64,000 nt of DNA from NCBI GenBank assembly GCA_013426805.1, contig JACDZG010000008.1:1-64000 (forward strand), written 5' to 3'. Every line of letters starts with the position of its first letter. Positions within the stretch are counted from its first letter, which is position 1. A program made the position numbers and the translations under genes. Shown here one piece after another: positions 7,541-15,180 of this stretch. Origin of the DNA: Chromatiaceae bacterium (lineage in GTDB: Bacteria > Pseudomonadota > Gammaproteobacteria > Chromatiales > Chromatiaceae). A model generated the notes under the pieces. The model saw nothing but the letters and a program-made list of their open reading frames with translations. It did not search any database and was not told the DNA's origin.

Positions 7541-9682
7541 ATGGCGGAGCGCAAGGCTGATCCGACACCCTGGGGAGGCAAGCCCTCCCGCGAGGACAAT
7601 GAGGTGCGCTTCCAAAAACTCTTTGAGGAAGCGGATGCCATGTCGATCCAGGGCTATCTCCCCGACGGAACCGTGGTTTACTGGAACCGCGCCTCGGAGC
7701 GCATCTACGGCTACACCGCGGCCGAGGCCCTGGGCTCCAACCTGCTCGACCTGATCATTCCACCCGAGCTGCATGAGCAGACCGCGGCCGCGGTGCGCGC
7801 AATGTTCGAGACCGGGCAGGGAACACCCCCCTCGCGCCTGGCACTCAAACATAAGGATGGCTATCGGGTGCCGGTTTATTCGAGCCATACCATCGTCGCC
7901 GTTCCCGGCCGATCGCCCGTGATGTTCTGCATGGATGCGGACATGAGCGCGCTCGACCAAGCCGAAGCCGAACTGCGCGTTGCCGCCGCGGCCTTCGAAT
8001 CCCAGCAAGGCATGCTCATCACCGACGCCGCGGGCGTGATCCTGCGCGTCAACGAAGCCTTCACCCGAGCAACCGGGTACGCCGCGGCGGAGGCCGTGGG
8101 CAAGACGCCGCGGCTGATCCGGTCGGACCGCCAGTCGCCCGAGTTCTACCGGGCGTTGTGGCAGGATCTGCGCACCGCGGGATTCTGGCAGGGTGAGATC
8201 TGGAACCAGCGCAAGAACGGCGAGGTCTATGCGGACTGGGTGACGATTTCCGCGGTCAAGGATGAACAGGGTCGGGTCACCAACTACGTCGGCACCCAGA
8301 CGGATATGACCCAGCGCAAGAACGCGGAGGCCAAGATCACGCGCCTGGCCTTTTTCGATCCGCTCACCCAGTTGCCGAACCGGCGGCTGATGCTGGATCG
8401 GCTCCAGCGTTCGGTCGCGGCCAACCTGCGCAACCATCGTGCCGGGGCCTTGTTGTTCATCGACGTGGATGATTTTCAAACCCTCAACGACACCCTGGGA
8501 CACGATCTGGGTGATGTCCTGTTGCAGCAGATCGCACAACGGCTCAGCGTTATCGTCCACGAGCGGGATACGGCCGCCCGCCTGGGCGGGGACGAGTTCG
8601 TCGTCCTGCTCGAGGACCTGAGTTCGGATCTGACCGAGGCCGCGGCCGCGGCCAAAACCGTCGGCGACACCATCCTGACCTCACTGAGCCAGGTTTACCA
8701 TCTTCAGGAACAGGAGTACCTGGGCAGCGTGAGTCTCGGCATCACCCTGTTTTCCAAGCAGGAAAGCAGTGTCGATGAGCTATTGAAACAGGCCGATCTG
8801 GCCCTCTACGAGGCCAAGGCGGCGGGCCGCAATACCTTGCGTTTCTTTGACCTGGAGATGCAGGCCGCGGTCACCCGGCGCGCCGCCCTGACGAACGGTC
8901 TGCGGGAAGGCCTGCGCCGACAGCAGTTCAAGCTCTTCTTGCAGCCCCAGGTGAACTGTGACGGTACGCTGGTCGGTGCCGAGGCAGTGGTGCGCTGGCA
9001 CTGCCCGATCCGCGGCCTGGTCTCACCCGCGGAATTCATTGCCGTCGCCGAGGAGTCCGGGTTGATTTTGCCCCTCGGCCACTGGGTATTGGAGACCGCT
9101 TGCGCCCTATTGGCGACCTGGGCGACACAACCGGAAACCGCACACCTGACCTTGGCAGTCAATGTCAGCGCCCGCCAGTTCCTCCAGGCGGATTTCGTCG
9201 ACCAAGTGGTCGCCACCCTCGACCGCTTCCAGACCAACCCGCGGCGACTCAAACTCGAGCTGACGGAGAGCCTGCTGGTGGACCGACTGGATGAGGTCAT
9301 CGTCACGATGTCCGCCCTCAAGGCACTGGGTCTGGGTCTTGCGCTGGACGATTTCGGCACCGGTTATTCCTCCCTCGCTTACCTGCGGCACCTTCCCCTG
9401 GAGCAGTTGAAGATCGACCAATCATTCGTGCGCGACTTGCCGGCGGACCACGATAGCGCGGCGATCGCCCGGACGATCATCGTGCTCGGCCAGACCATGG
9501 GGCTGCGCGTGCTCGCCGAGGGGGTCGAGACCCAAGCGCAGCGGGATCTGCTCGCCACCCTGGGCTGTCATTATTTTCAAGGCTATTTCTTTGGCGAGCC
9601 CATGCCGACGGACGCGTTTCTGGCGCTGACTTCAGCCGCTAAGGTGGATGCGGCGTGCGCGACCGCCGTGCCGGAGTCCTGA
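7541..9682 (+). CDS. PAS-PAS-GGDEF-EAL cyclic-di-GMP protein
   Basis: A 713-residue cytoplasmic signalling protein with no membrane segment. Domains in order: PAS (about 20-130), PAS plus PAC (about 145-265), GGDEF (about 280-440) and EAL (about 455-700). The diguanylate cyclase signature RLGGDEFVVLL is intact near residue 347. I see no RxxD inhibitory site at the usual place upstream (HERD instead). The EAL domain keeps ELTESLL, DDFGTGYSSLAYL, KIDQSFVRDL and LAEGVET; its first motif reads EAVVRW instead of EALVRW, which keeps the metal-binding Glu. Both synthesis and hydrolysis of c-di-GMP are therefore possible. The start at 7541 is chosen because AGGAA precedes it at good spacing. Sensory input unknown. 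Confidence 0.92.
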   Translation: MAERKADPTPWGGKPSREDNEVRFQKLFEEADAMSIQGYLPDGTVVYWNRASERIYGYTAAEALGSNLLDLIIPPELHEQTAAAVRAMFETGQGTPPSRLALKHKDGYRVPVYSSHTIVAVPGRSPVMFCMDADMSALDQAEAELRVAAAAFESQQGMLITDAAGVILRVNEAFTRATGYAAAEAVGKTPRLIRSDRQSPEFYRALWQDLRTAGFWQGEIWNQRKNGEVYADWVTISAVKDEQGRVTNYVGTQTDMTQRKNAEAKITRLAFFDPLTQLPNRRLMLDRLQRSVAANLRNHRAGALLFIDVDDFQTLNDTLGHDLGDVLLQQIAQRLSVIVHERDTAARLGGDEFVVLLEDLSSDLTEAAAAAKTVGDTILTSLSQVYHLQEQEYLGSVSLGITLFSKQESSVDELLKQADLALYEAKAAGRNTLRFFDLEMQAAVTRRAALTNGLREGLRRQQFKLFLQPQVNCDGTLVGAEAVVRWHCPIRGLVSPAEFIAVAEESGLILPLGHWVLETACALLATWATQPETAHLTLAVNVSARQFLQADFVDQVVATLDRFQTNPRRLKLELTESLLVDRLDEVIVTMSALKALGLGLALDDFGTGYSSLAYLRHLPLEQLKIDQSFVRDLPADHDSAAIARTIIVLGQTMGLRVLAEGVETQAQRDLLATLGCHYFQGYFFGEPMPTDAFLALTSAAKVDAACATAVPES

Positions 9683-9727
9683 CACCGAGCGGCGCGCCTT
9701 ATCCAACCCACCGCGGAGCCGGTTTTG

Positions 9728-9756
9728 TAGCGTGGATAAGCGTCGCGCATCCACCA
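9728..9756. repeat. Short imperfect inverted repeat
   Basis: The segment reading TAGCGTGGATAAGCGTCGCG followed by CATCCACCA is an imperfect palindrome (GTGGATaaGCG with CGCatCCAC). It lies between the c-di-GMP gene and the Anbu gene and resembles dispersed intergenic hairpins of this bacterial group. The rest of the 265-bp gap shows nothing I can name. Confidence 0.4.
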
Positions 9757-9947
9757 TCGGCCTCACCGCCGACACTTTGCCGGCCAGGAGCACCCGAATT
9801 TGACACTGCTGTCGCCGCACCCTGCTGCTCGACGCCGCGGCCGCACCATGGTAGACCTGAATAGACACCGCGGACTCCAGCCCGGCGGCGCCGTCGGTGC
9901 ACCGGCGAATGACCCTCTCCCCACATTCCTGACCAGGCCACACCCCC

Positions 9948-10739
9948 ATGACGTATTGCCTCGGCCTTGCCCTCGACGAGGGTCTGGTGATGGCGGCCGA
10001 TTCCCGCACCAACGCGGGCATCGACTATGTCACCACCTTCAGCAAACTCCATGTCTTTCAACCGGCCCCGGACCGGCTCTTCATCCTGTTGTCGGCGGGC
10101 AACCTGGCGACCACGCAGGAGGTGATGAACCGCATTCGGCGCGATCTCGACCGCGCCCAGGATCCGGGCGCCAAGGAATGCGGCCTGCTGACCGCCGATT
10201 ATCTCTTTGAAGCGGCCGATTATGTGGGCCGCGTCAGTCTGGGGGTGCAGCGCGACCATGGTCCGGCGCTGAGCCAAAGCGGGGTCAGCGTCGGGACCAC
10301 GCTGATTCTGGGCGGCCAGATCGCCGGGCAGCCGCATGGGCTCTATCTCATCTATCCCCAGGGCAATTATTTCTCCGCCTCGCCCGAGACCCCCTATCTG
10401 CAGATCGGTGAGAACAAGTACGGCAAGCCGGCCCTGGACCGTATTGCCAAGCCGGGGCTCTCATTGGAAGACGGGGCGCGACTGTGCGTGGTGTCGCTGG
10501 ATGCCACGTCCCGCTCCAATGTCACGGTCGGGCCGCCCTTCGAGGTCGCCATCTATGCCAAGGACACCCTGACCCTGACGCACCGGCTCAAGCTCACTGC
10601 CGACCACCCGGCCCTGCGCGCCCTCTCCACCAGTTGGAATCAGGGGATCCGCAGTGTCTTCGACGGACTGCCGCGCTTCGACTGGGAGTCGATGGGCGAG
10701 CAGGCGGAGCCGGCTCCGCCGGGTCAGCCCCTCCCGTAA
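9948..10739 (+). CDS. Anbu-type proteasome homologue (Ntn hydrolase)
   Basis: A 263-residue protein of the Anbu / bacterial proteasome-type protease family (COG3484), self-assembling relatives of HslV and 20S beta subunits. Family hallmarks: MTYCLGLALDEGLVMAADSR at the N-terminus, where Thr2 is the expected nucleophile after Met removal; RTNAGIDYVTTFSKLHVF, whose Asp and Lys match the proteasome active site; and LSAGNLATTQEVMN. The last ~12 residues (EPAPPGQPLP) appear to be read-through into a remnant of an antisense retropepsin gene. The alpha-E and ATP-grasp partners usually linked to Anbu are at 3736-6171. A broken second copy lies at 14018-14283. No clear Shine-Dalgarno sequence. Confidence 0.9.
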   Translation: MTYCLGLALDEGLVMAADSRTNAGIDYVTTFSKLHVFQPAPDRLFILLSAGNLATTQEVMNRIRRDLDRAQDPGAKECGLLTADYLFEAADYVGRVSLGVQRDHGPALSQSGVSVGTTLILGGQIAGQPHGLYLIYPQGNYFSASPETPYLQIGENKYGKPALDRIAKPGLSLEDGARLCVVSLDATSRSNVTVGPPFEVAIYAKDTLTLTHRLKLTADHPALRALSTSWNQGIRSVFDGLPRFDWESMGEQAEPAPPGQPLP

Positions 10740-10752
10740 TGCCGGACCGGAC
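10697..10752. repeat. Tail repeat copy 1 (Anbu 3' end)
   Basis: First of three related segments (also 12935-13117 and 14247-14431). The core GGTCAGCCCCTCCCGTAATG is, on the minus strand, the last codons of a retropepsin-like protease (RHYGRG and stop). Only about nine such codons remain here. On the plus strand the segment supplies the C-terminal codons and the TAA stop of the Anbu gene. Confidence 0.8.
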
Positions 10753-10753
10753 G

Positions 10754-10833
10754 ACAATCCTCGGGCAATGGCTGTGATCTTCGTTGCACACAGCCGGACG
10801 CTGCCGAGGTATCGAAGAACATGCAGGTCTATA
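10754..10833. repeat. About 80-bp direct repeat, copy 1
   Basis: Nearly identical to 13248-13324 (a few substitutions and a 3-bp length difference). It contains TCGGGCAATGGCTGTGATCT and ends in ATGCAGGTCTATA. In copy 2 that final ATG opens a short TIR-like reading frame; here it stops after five codons (MQVYKP would end at TGA). The two copies bracket the Uma2, VWA and protease-fragment block. The rest of the gap up to 11003 holds nothing I recognise. Confidence 0.8.
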
Positions 10834-11003
10834 AACCATGATTTCATGGAACACAGAGGCCTGGTCGCGTTGAAGGGCGATCTCCACTCCCCCGTGGCTG
10901 CAATTTTGCTCAAGGCCGACGGTACGGATGTCCTGGCCCACCCGGCTCACCAGGGCAGGTTGCTCGGGCGTTCGTACGTGCGCATCGGCACTCGCCTGAA
11001 CCC

Positions 11004-11816
11004 CTATCCCTTCCGCGGGTTTGGATTGCCCGGCCCGGCCAGCAGCGCGCGCAGGCGGGCGAGTTCCTGTTCGGCTTGCTCGGCCCGTTCCCGCTCGGTC
11101 TGAGCGCGCATGCGTTCAGTCTCGGCCCGGGCCTGTTCGGCGTCGGCCCGCAGCCGCTCGGCCGCGGCGCGCGTCTCGGACGCCGCGGCCCGTCGGCTGG
11201 CGACCTCGACCGGCAGCGGCAGCAACCCGTCCCGATCAGCCCAGCGCAGCCAGGTCGCGGCGATGCCGTCGAACTCACCCTCCCACAGCACGAGCTTGAG
11301 CCCGAGCACCGCCACCGGCAGGCTGCCGTCGACATCGCGCATGAGGGGACGGTAGCGGTTACCACGCAGCACAAAGCCGGCGCGGTCCTCGGGGTTGAAG
11401 GGGTCGAACCAGTAGTAGGCCGGCACCCGCAACTGATCCTGATACACTAACCGCTTCTCGCCCTTGTCGAAGGCGGCGGTACTCTCGGAAAGCAACTCGA
11501 CGACGGCGTCCGGGCCCTTGCCCTCCTCCCAGACCACCCAGGACTTGCGCTCGCGGCGGCGCACACCGGTGACCACATAGATATCCGGGCCGCGGAACTG
11601 GCGTCCGCGAACCTGCGCGCCGCTGAAATAGACGAACTGGTTGCCGCCAACCGCCACGTCGCCGCGGGCGATGGCCCAGGGCAGCAGGGTCTGGATCAGC
11701 AGTTCGAGCTGGGCAAAGTGTCGCGCGGACTCCATCGGAATACCGTCCTCATAGGGGAGATCGTCCTCGGTGGGCAACCGCGGCAGGACGGGTATCTGTA
11801 ACGCGGGAACGGACAT
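11004..11816 (-). CDS. Uma2 family protein with C-terminal coiled coil
   Basis: A 270-residue Uma2-type (DUF820) protein of the PD-(D/E)XK nuclease superfamily. The fold residues include FRGPDIYVVTG, GPDAVVELLSEST (the Asp and Glu-x-x pattern) and KRLVYQDQLRVPAYYWFDP. After about residue 195 comes an Arg/Ala/Glu-rich coiled coil with many ER, AE and TER repeats. The ATG at 11816 (MSVPAL) is chosen because the open frame upstream has no family similarity. Uma2 proteins are abundant in cyanobacteria and purple sulfur bacteria; function is unsettled. It sits between two repeat blocks, consistent with acquisition as accessory DNA. Confidence 0.82.
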   Translation of the reverse strand: MSVPALQIPVLPRLPTEDDLPYEDGIPMESARHFAQLELLIQTLLPWAIARGDVAVGGNQFVYFSGAQVRGRQFRGPDIYVVTGVRRRERKSWVVWEEGKGPDAVVELLSESTAAFDKGEKRLVYQDQLRVPAYYWFDPFNPEDRAGFVLRGNRYRPLMRDVDGSLPVAVLGLKLVLWEGEFDGIAATWLRWADRDGLLPLPVEVASRRAAASETRAAAERLRADAEQARAETERMRAQTERERAEQAEQELARLRALLAGPGNPNPRKG

Positions 11817-11937
11817 GGGCGGATACCTGACAAGGGGTTCGCTGCCGCGCAAGCATACGCGGGACCCGGCCCGACGCAAGGGACAAGCGGCGGACCCAGG
11901 TGCTGGGCCGTGCGCTCTTGATCAGGCGCGCGGCTCG

Positions 11938-12971
11938 GCGCGATCGCGGTCTACGCCGGGGCCGCCGGCCTGGTGCTCGAACCCACCCCCGGCAACCAGC
12001 AGGCGAAGATCGAGGCCGCCTTGGACCGCCTGAGCGCGGGCGGTTCCACCAACGGCGGGGCCGGCATCCAACTCGCCTACAACCTGGCCCGCGAGGGAGC
12101 CGTGCAGGGCGGCATCAATCGCGTCATTATCGCCACCGACGGCGATTTCAATGTCGGCGTGGTCAGCTTCGAGGCCCTGAAGAACCAGGTGGAGACCGAG
12201 CGCAAGAGCGGCATCGCGCTGACCACCCTGGGCTTCGGGACCGGCAACTACAACGACCGGCTGATGGAGCAGCTGGCGGACGCCGGCAACGGCAATTATG
12301 CCTACATCGATACCCTGCAGGAGGCCAACAAAATCCTGGTGGAGCAGCTCGGCGCCACCCTGCTGACCATCGCCAAGGACGTGAAGATCCAGATCGAGTT
12401 CAATCCCGCGGCGGTCGAGGAATACCGGCTGATCGGCTATGAGAACCGTGTCCTGCGGCGCGAGGATTTCAACAATGACGCGGTGGACGCCGGCGATATC
12501 GGCGCCGGTCACCGGGTCATCGCTCTCGATGAGATCGCCCTGAAGGGGAGCGGCGGCGCCCTGACCGAGCCGTTGCGTTATGCGCAGCCGGACGCGGCCC
12601 CCGCGGTCCGGGGGGACGAGCTCGGGTTGCTGCGACTGCGCTATAAACAGCCGGACGGCGACACCAGCCAACTGATCGAATGGCCGCTCACGCGCGCCCA
12701 GGTGCTTCCCGACCGGCACGCGGCCAGCGAGCGCTTCCGCTTCGCCGCGGCGGTCGCCGGTTTCGGCCAATTGTTGCGTGGCGCACGCTACACCGGGGAC
12801 TTCGGTTACGACCAGGTGCTCGCGCTGGCCCGTGACGCCCGCGGTCACGACCCCTACGGCTACCGGGGCGAGTTCCTGGCCCTGGTCGGACTGGCGCGAT
12901 CGGTGGCGCCGCCCGCGGGCGGCACGCCGGGGCCGACGGAGCCGGCTCCGGCCGGTCAGTCCCTCCCATAA
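11938..12971 (+). pseudogene. VWA / DUF3520 (YfbK-like) gene, 5'-truncated
   Basis: About 340 codons of a von Willebrand A domain protein of the YfbK type. Recognisable similarity begins at LGAIAVYAGAAGLVLEPTPG near 11938, so the N-terminal half and the first metal-site motif (DxSxS) are missing and no start codon fits the family. What remains includes GGSTNGGAGIQLAYNLA, VIIATDGDFNVGV and the C-terminal DUF3520 part (FRFAAAVAGFGQLLRG). The last residues (EPAPAGQSLP) match the tail of Anbu at 10739, because both 3' ends are fused to the same repeat. Translation from an internal start is possible but would give a partial domain. Confidence 0.75.
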
Positions 12972-13117
12972 TGCCGGGCCGGACGGGACTGGCGCCCGGT
13001 GAGAAAGGAGCGGCCGGGGTCCATCAGGGCGCGTCCGGCAAACGCGGTGCGTCCAATCAACATGCGAAACAATATGGTCTCGCGGTTGGACAGGACGCGC
13101 GCGATGGGCCAGGTCGA
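12935..13117. repeat. Tail repeat copy 2
   Basis: Similar over about 180 bp to 14247-14431, which is the 3' end of the intact retropepsin-like gene, and over its first ~50 bp to 10697-10752. It forms the end of the truncated VWA frame on the plus strand. Confidence 0.82.
12956..13117 (-). pseudogene. Retropepsin-like protease, C-terminal fragment
   Basis: About 52 codons matching the C-terminus of the intact protease at 14270-14758: LSNRETILFRMLIGRTAFAG, then a conserved segment ending RPARHYGRD. The frame continues upstream to 13210, but that part has no similarity and lacks the catalytic DTGA motif. It is a truncated duplicate and cannot be an active protease. Confidence 0.8.
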
Positions 13118-13247
13118 CGCTGCTGAATGGCGATGCGACGACCTTCTGCGCGGCCAGCCCAGGTCCAACAGGTCCCGCGGCGACCAGTGAAACGCGACCG
13201 ATGCGGACATTGCCGCGAACGCGTGCCGGTCAGCCCGGAAATGGACT

Positions 13248-13324
13248 ACAATTCTCGGGCAATGGCTGTGATCTTCGTTGCACGCAGCCGGGCGCTGCCG
13301 AGGTATCGAATATGCAGGTCTATA
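13248..13324. repeat. About 80-bp direct repeat, copy 2
   Basis: Second copy of the segment at 10754-10833. Here it ends in the start of a short reading frame beginning MQVYISHARAD. Confidence 0.8.
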
Positions 13325-13428
13325 TTAGCCATGCGCGCGCGGACGCCAAGTTGGCCGATCGCAAAGACCCGGACACCGACGACGCGGGGTTACAGCAGAT
13401 CGCGCAGGCACTCAAGGCGGCCGCGTAG
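13312..13428 (+). CDS. Short TIR-like N-terminal fragment
   Basis: A 38-codon frame, MQVYISHARADAKLADR and a short helical tail, stop at 13426-13428. The YISHARAD start resembles the first strand and loop of TIR domains (F/YISH..D). A full TIR domain is about 130 residues, so this is at best a fragment. The start lies at the end of the direct repeat, with GAGG twelve bases before. It may be the relic of a TIR gene whose body was lost; expression is uncertain. Confidence 0.35.
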   Translation: MQVYISHARADAKLADRKDPDTDDAGLQQIAQALKAAA

Positions 13429-13446
13429 CGCCTGGGTCTCGGTATC

Positions 13447-13612
13447 ATGATACCCAATGAGGCATTCCTCTCGCACTGCAGCCTCGATCACGACTTCACC
13501 ATCCGCGTGGCCGCCACGTTGCGCCGACACGGCGTACCCCTGTGGTTCAGCCAAACGAATATCATGGGAGCGCAGCAGTGGCACGACGAAATCGGGTCGG
13601 CCCTGCGCAGGT
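13447..13612 (+). pseudogene. TIR domain fragment
   Basis: About 55 codons of a TIR domain: NEAFLSHCSLDHDFTIRVAA, HGVPLWFSQTNIMGAQQW and HDEIGSALRR. This covers roughly the first 40 per cent of a TIR_2 domain. The frame stays open to 13743, but after IGSALRR the sequence turns into repeat-rich noncoding DNA. The loop carrying the catalytic Glu of NADase TIRs would lie further on and is absent. A remnant of a defence or signalling protein. Confidence 0.6.
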
Positions 13613-13665
13613 ATCTAAGGCCCGTTCCTGCCACCTTCCCCCGCGGCCCAGCAACGACAGGTTCA

Positions 13666-13730
13666 TCCACAGATGTCGCAGGTCAACACAGAGGTTTTTC
13701 TTCATCTGTTACATCTGTGACATCTGTGGA
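13666..13730. repeat. Hairpin with 9-bp triplicate ACATCTGTG
   Basis: TCCACAGATGT at 13666-13676 is complementary to ACATCTGTGGA at 13720-13730. The right side carries three tandem 9-bp units (TCATCTGTT, ACATCTGTG, ACATCTGTG; 13702-13728). Intergenic, AT-richer than its flanks, and of the TCTGTGGATAAA type seen dispersed in related genomes. Confidence 0.65.
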
Positions 13731-13799
13731 TAAATCCGGGTGAGCGCTGTGGCCGGAGCGACGATCATGGACAAACTGAGATTGATGGGCAATAGCGCA

Positions 13800-13843
13800 G
13801 CATGCCCATCCTTGCGACCTCGACGCAGCACGGATGGGCATGC
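13800..13843. repeat. Inverted repeat, 12-bp arms
   Basis: GCATGCCCATCC (13800-13811) pairs perfectly with GGATGGGCATGC (13832-13843) across a 20-base loop. No T-run follows, so a dispersed hairpin element is more likely than a terminator. The stretch from here to about 14017 contains no gene I can support. Confidence 0.65.
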
Positions 13844-14017
13844 CCGATCGACGCCAGGTCCAGACCATCGCGCGCGGGCTTTGCCCGTCCTCGTATGTTC
13901 TTAAGGCGTTCGTGCGACCACATCGGTTTTTGATCGCACCCGGCCGCAGCGTGGTAGACATGAGGCCGCTGCGCCGACCACCCGCCAACCCCACCGCCAA
14001 GACCTAATCTTCCATTC

Positions 14018-14283
14018 CTTGATTGCCGCAGCCTGCCCCTTGACGAGGGCTTGGTGATGGCGGCCGATTACCGCACCAACGTAGGCATCGACTAGGTCAC
14101 CACCTTCAGCAAATTCCATGTCTTTCAGCCAGCCCCGGATCGGCTCTTCATTCTGTTGTCCGCGGGCAACCTGGCGACGACCCAGGAAATGATGAACCCC
14201 AATGTCTTCGACGACCTCCCGCGTTTGGATTGAGAGTCCATGGGCGAGCAGACGGAGCCGGCTGGCGGGTCAGCCCCTCCCGT
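14018..14283 (+). pseudogene. Degenerate second copy of the Anbu gene
   Basis: Clear similarity to the Anbu gene at 9948-10739: LPLDEGLVMAADYRTNVGID, a TAG stop (14093-14095) where the intact gene has TAT, then VTTFSKFHVFQPAPDRLFIL and SAGNLATTQEMMN. At about 14200 it jumps to NVFDDLPRLD, which matches the last residues of the intact gene (SVFDGLPRFD), so about 170 codons are deleted. A TGA at 14231-14233 replaces the Trp codon. The start codon and nucleophile Thr are not preserved. Non-functional duplicate, somewhat diverged. Confidence 0.9.
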
Positions 14284-14431
14284 AATGCCGAGCCGGACGC
14301 GACTGGCGCCCGGTGAGAAAGGATTGGCCGGGGTCCACCAGGGCGCGTCCGGCAAACGCGGTGCGTCCCAGCAACATGCGAAACAGCATGGTCTCGCGGT
14401 TGGACAGGCCGAGTTCGATGGGCCAGGTCGC
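14247..14431. repeat. Tail repeat copy 3
   Basis: The third and longest-context member of the tail repeat. It spans the end of the Anbu pseudogene (plus strand) and the 3' end of the intact retropepsin-like gene (minus strand). This copy is probably closest to the original arrangement, an Anbu gene and a protease gene overlapping tail to tail. Confidence 0.8.
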
Positions 14432-14758
14432 ACCGCCCAGCGTCAATCGGGTCAGGATCACGTAGCGCTGCTCGCGGTGTCCGCCGGAGTCCGAGACCCG
14501 GCGGCGATCGATGACCGGCGCCTCGGCGTGAACCACCACGTCGGTGCGTCCGCGCAGCGGATGGATGCCGAAGCGCGCCCAGGGCGCGCCGCACCGCTCG
14601 AAGGGGTCGACGTAGAAGGCATGCAGGGTGGAGGTGCGCGCCCCGGTGTCCACCTTGGCCTTGATCAGCGTCAGCCCGAGATCCGGCAGGGCCGCCCACT
14701 CGCGCCAGCCGAGCAGCAACGCCGCGCCATTCGCCGCCGCGAGCGCGGGGACGCTCAT
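14270..14758 (-). CDS. Retropepsin-like aspartic protease (RimK-associated type)
   Basis: A 162-residue protein of the family called ATP-dependent zinc protease (PF05618, COG4067), now regarded as retropepsin-like. The active-site loop VDTGARTSTLHA sits near residue 35; LSNRETMLFRMLLGRTAF is the conserved second half. Relatives are often linked to RimK-type ATP-grasp ligases, which fits a peptide-processing role beside the ATP-grasp/alpha-E/Anbu genes of this region, though no RimK gene is visible. The stop codon overlaps the Anbu pseudogene end on the opposite strand. Two truncated copies of its 3' end lie at 10725-10752 and 12956-13117. Confidence 0.85.
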   Translation of the reverse strand: MSVPALAAANGAALLLGWREWAALPDLGLTLIKAKVDTGARTSTLHAFYVDPFERCGAPWARFGIHPLRGRTDVVVHAEAPVIDRRRVSDSGGHREQRYVILTRLTLGGATWPIELGLSNRETMLFRMLLGRTAFAGRALVDPGQSFLTGRQSRPARHYGRG

Positions 14759-14926
14759 CGCCGAAGCGCCGGCGGGGTCAGACCCCGCGGCGGATCAGCG
14801 GCGTCTCCCACGGGTCGGCGCCAGCCGCTGCTAGACGAAACGGGGTGAAACACGGGGCTATCCATGATGCGGACTCCGCGGGCTTGAGGTGATTTCCGGA
14901 ACAGGATTCGGCGACCTGTAGTGTGG

Positions 14927-14962
14927 GGGGCGACTAAAGTCGCCCCTACAGTCGCCCCTACA
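14927..14962. repeat. Dispersed palindrome GGGGCGACT/AGTCGCCCC
   Basis: GGGGCGACT aa AGTCGCCCC at 14927-14946, followed by an additional half-copy AGTCGCCCCTACA (14950-14962). The same element occurs at 1233-1252 and, with a mismatch, at 42633-42651. Confidence 0.75.
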
Positions 14963-14964
14963 GC

Positions 14965-15006
14965 CCCGACGGATCTTGCCGACAGGCACCGTCGGGATGT
15001 TTTTTC
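14965..15006 (+). terminator. Possible rho-independent terminator
   Basis: CCCGACGG (14965-14972) pairs with CCGTCGGG (14989-14996), followed by ATGTTTTTT. No plus-strand gene ends just upstream, so it may end a transcript from the pseudogene region or protect the downstream gene. Confidence 0.5.
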
Positions 15007-15180
15007 CTGGGCATCGCCTGAGGTTCGTCCACGGGCATCGACACCAGCGCCGATTTACCGGATGGGGTCAGGGGGGCTATCATCCTCAAGCCTAGCGCAC
15101 CGCTCCGCCGTTCTGCTACCGCGGACCCGATGCGAACCCTACCACCGAGCACAAACCCTTGATTTAGGAGTCGAGCAACA

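Noticed and set aside
13201-13311. Extension of the TIR-like frame upstream of 13312
   Set aside because: Similarity begins at MQVYISHA, and the upstream part lies in the direct repeat.
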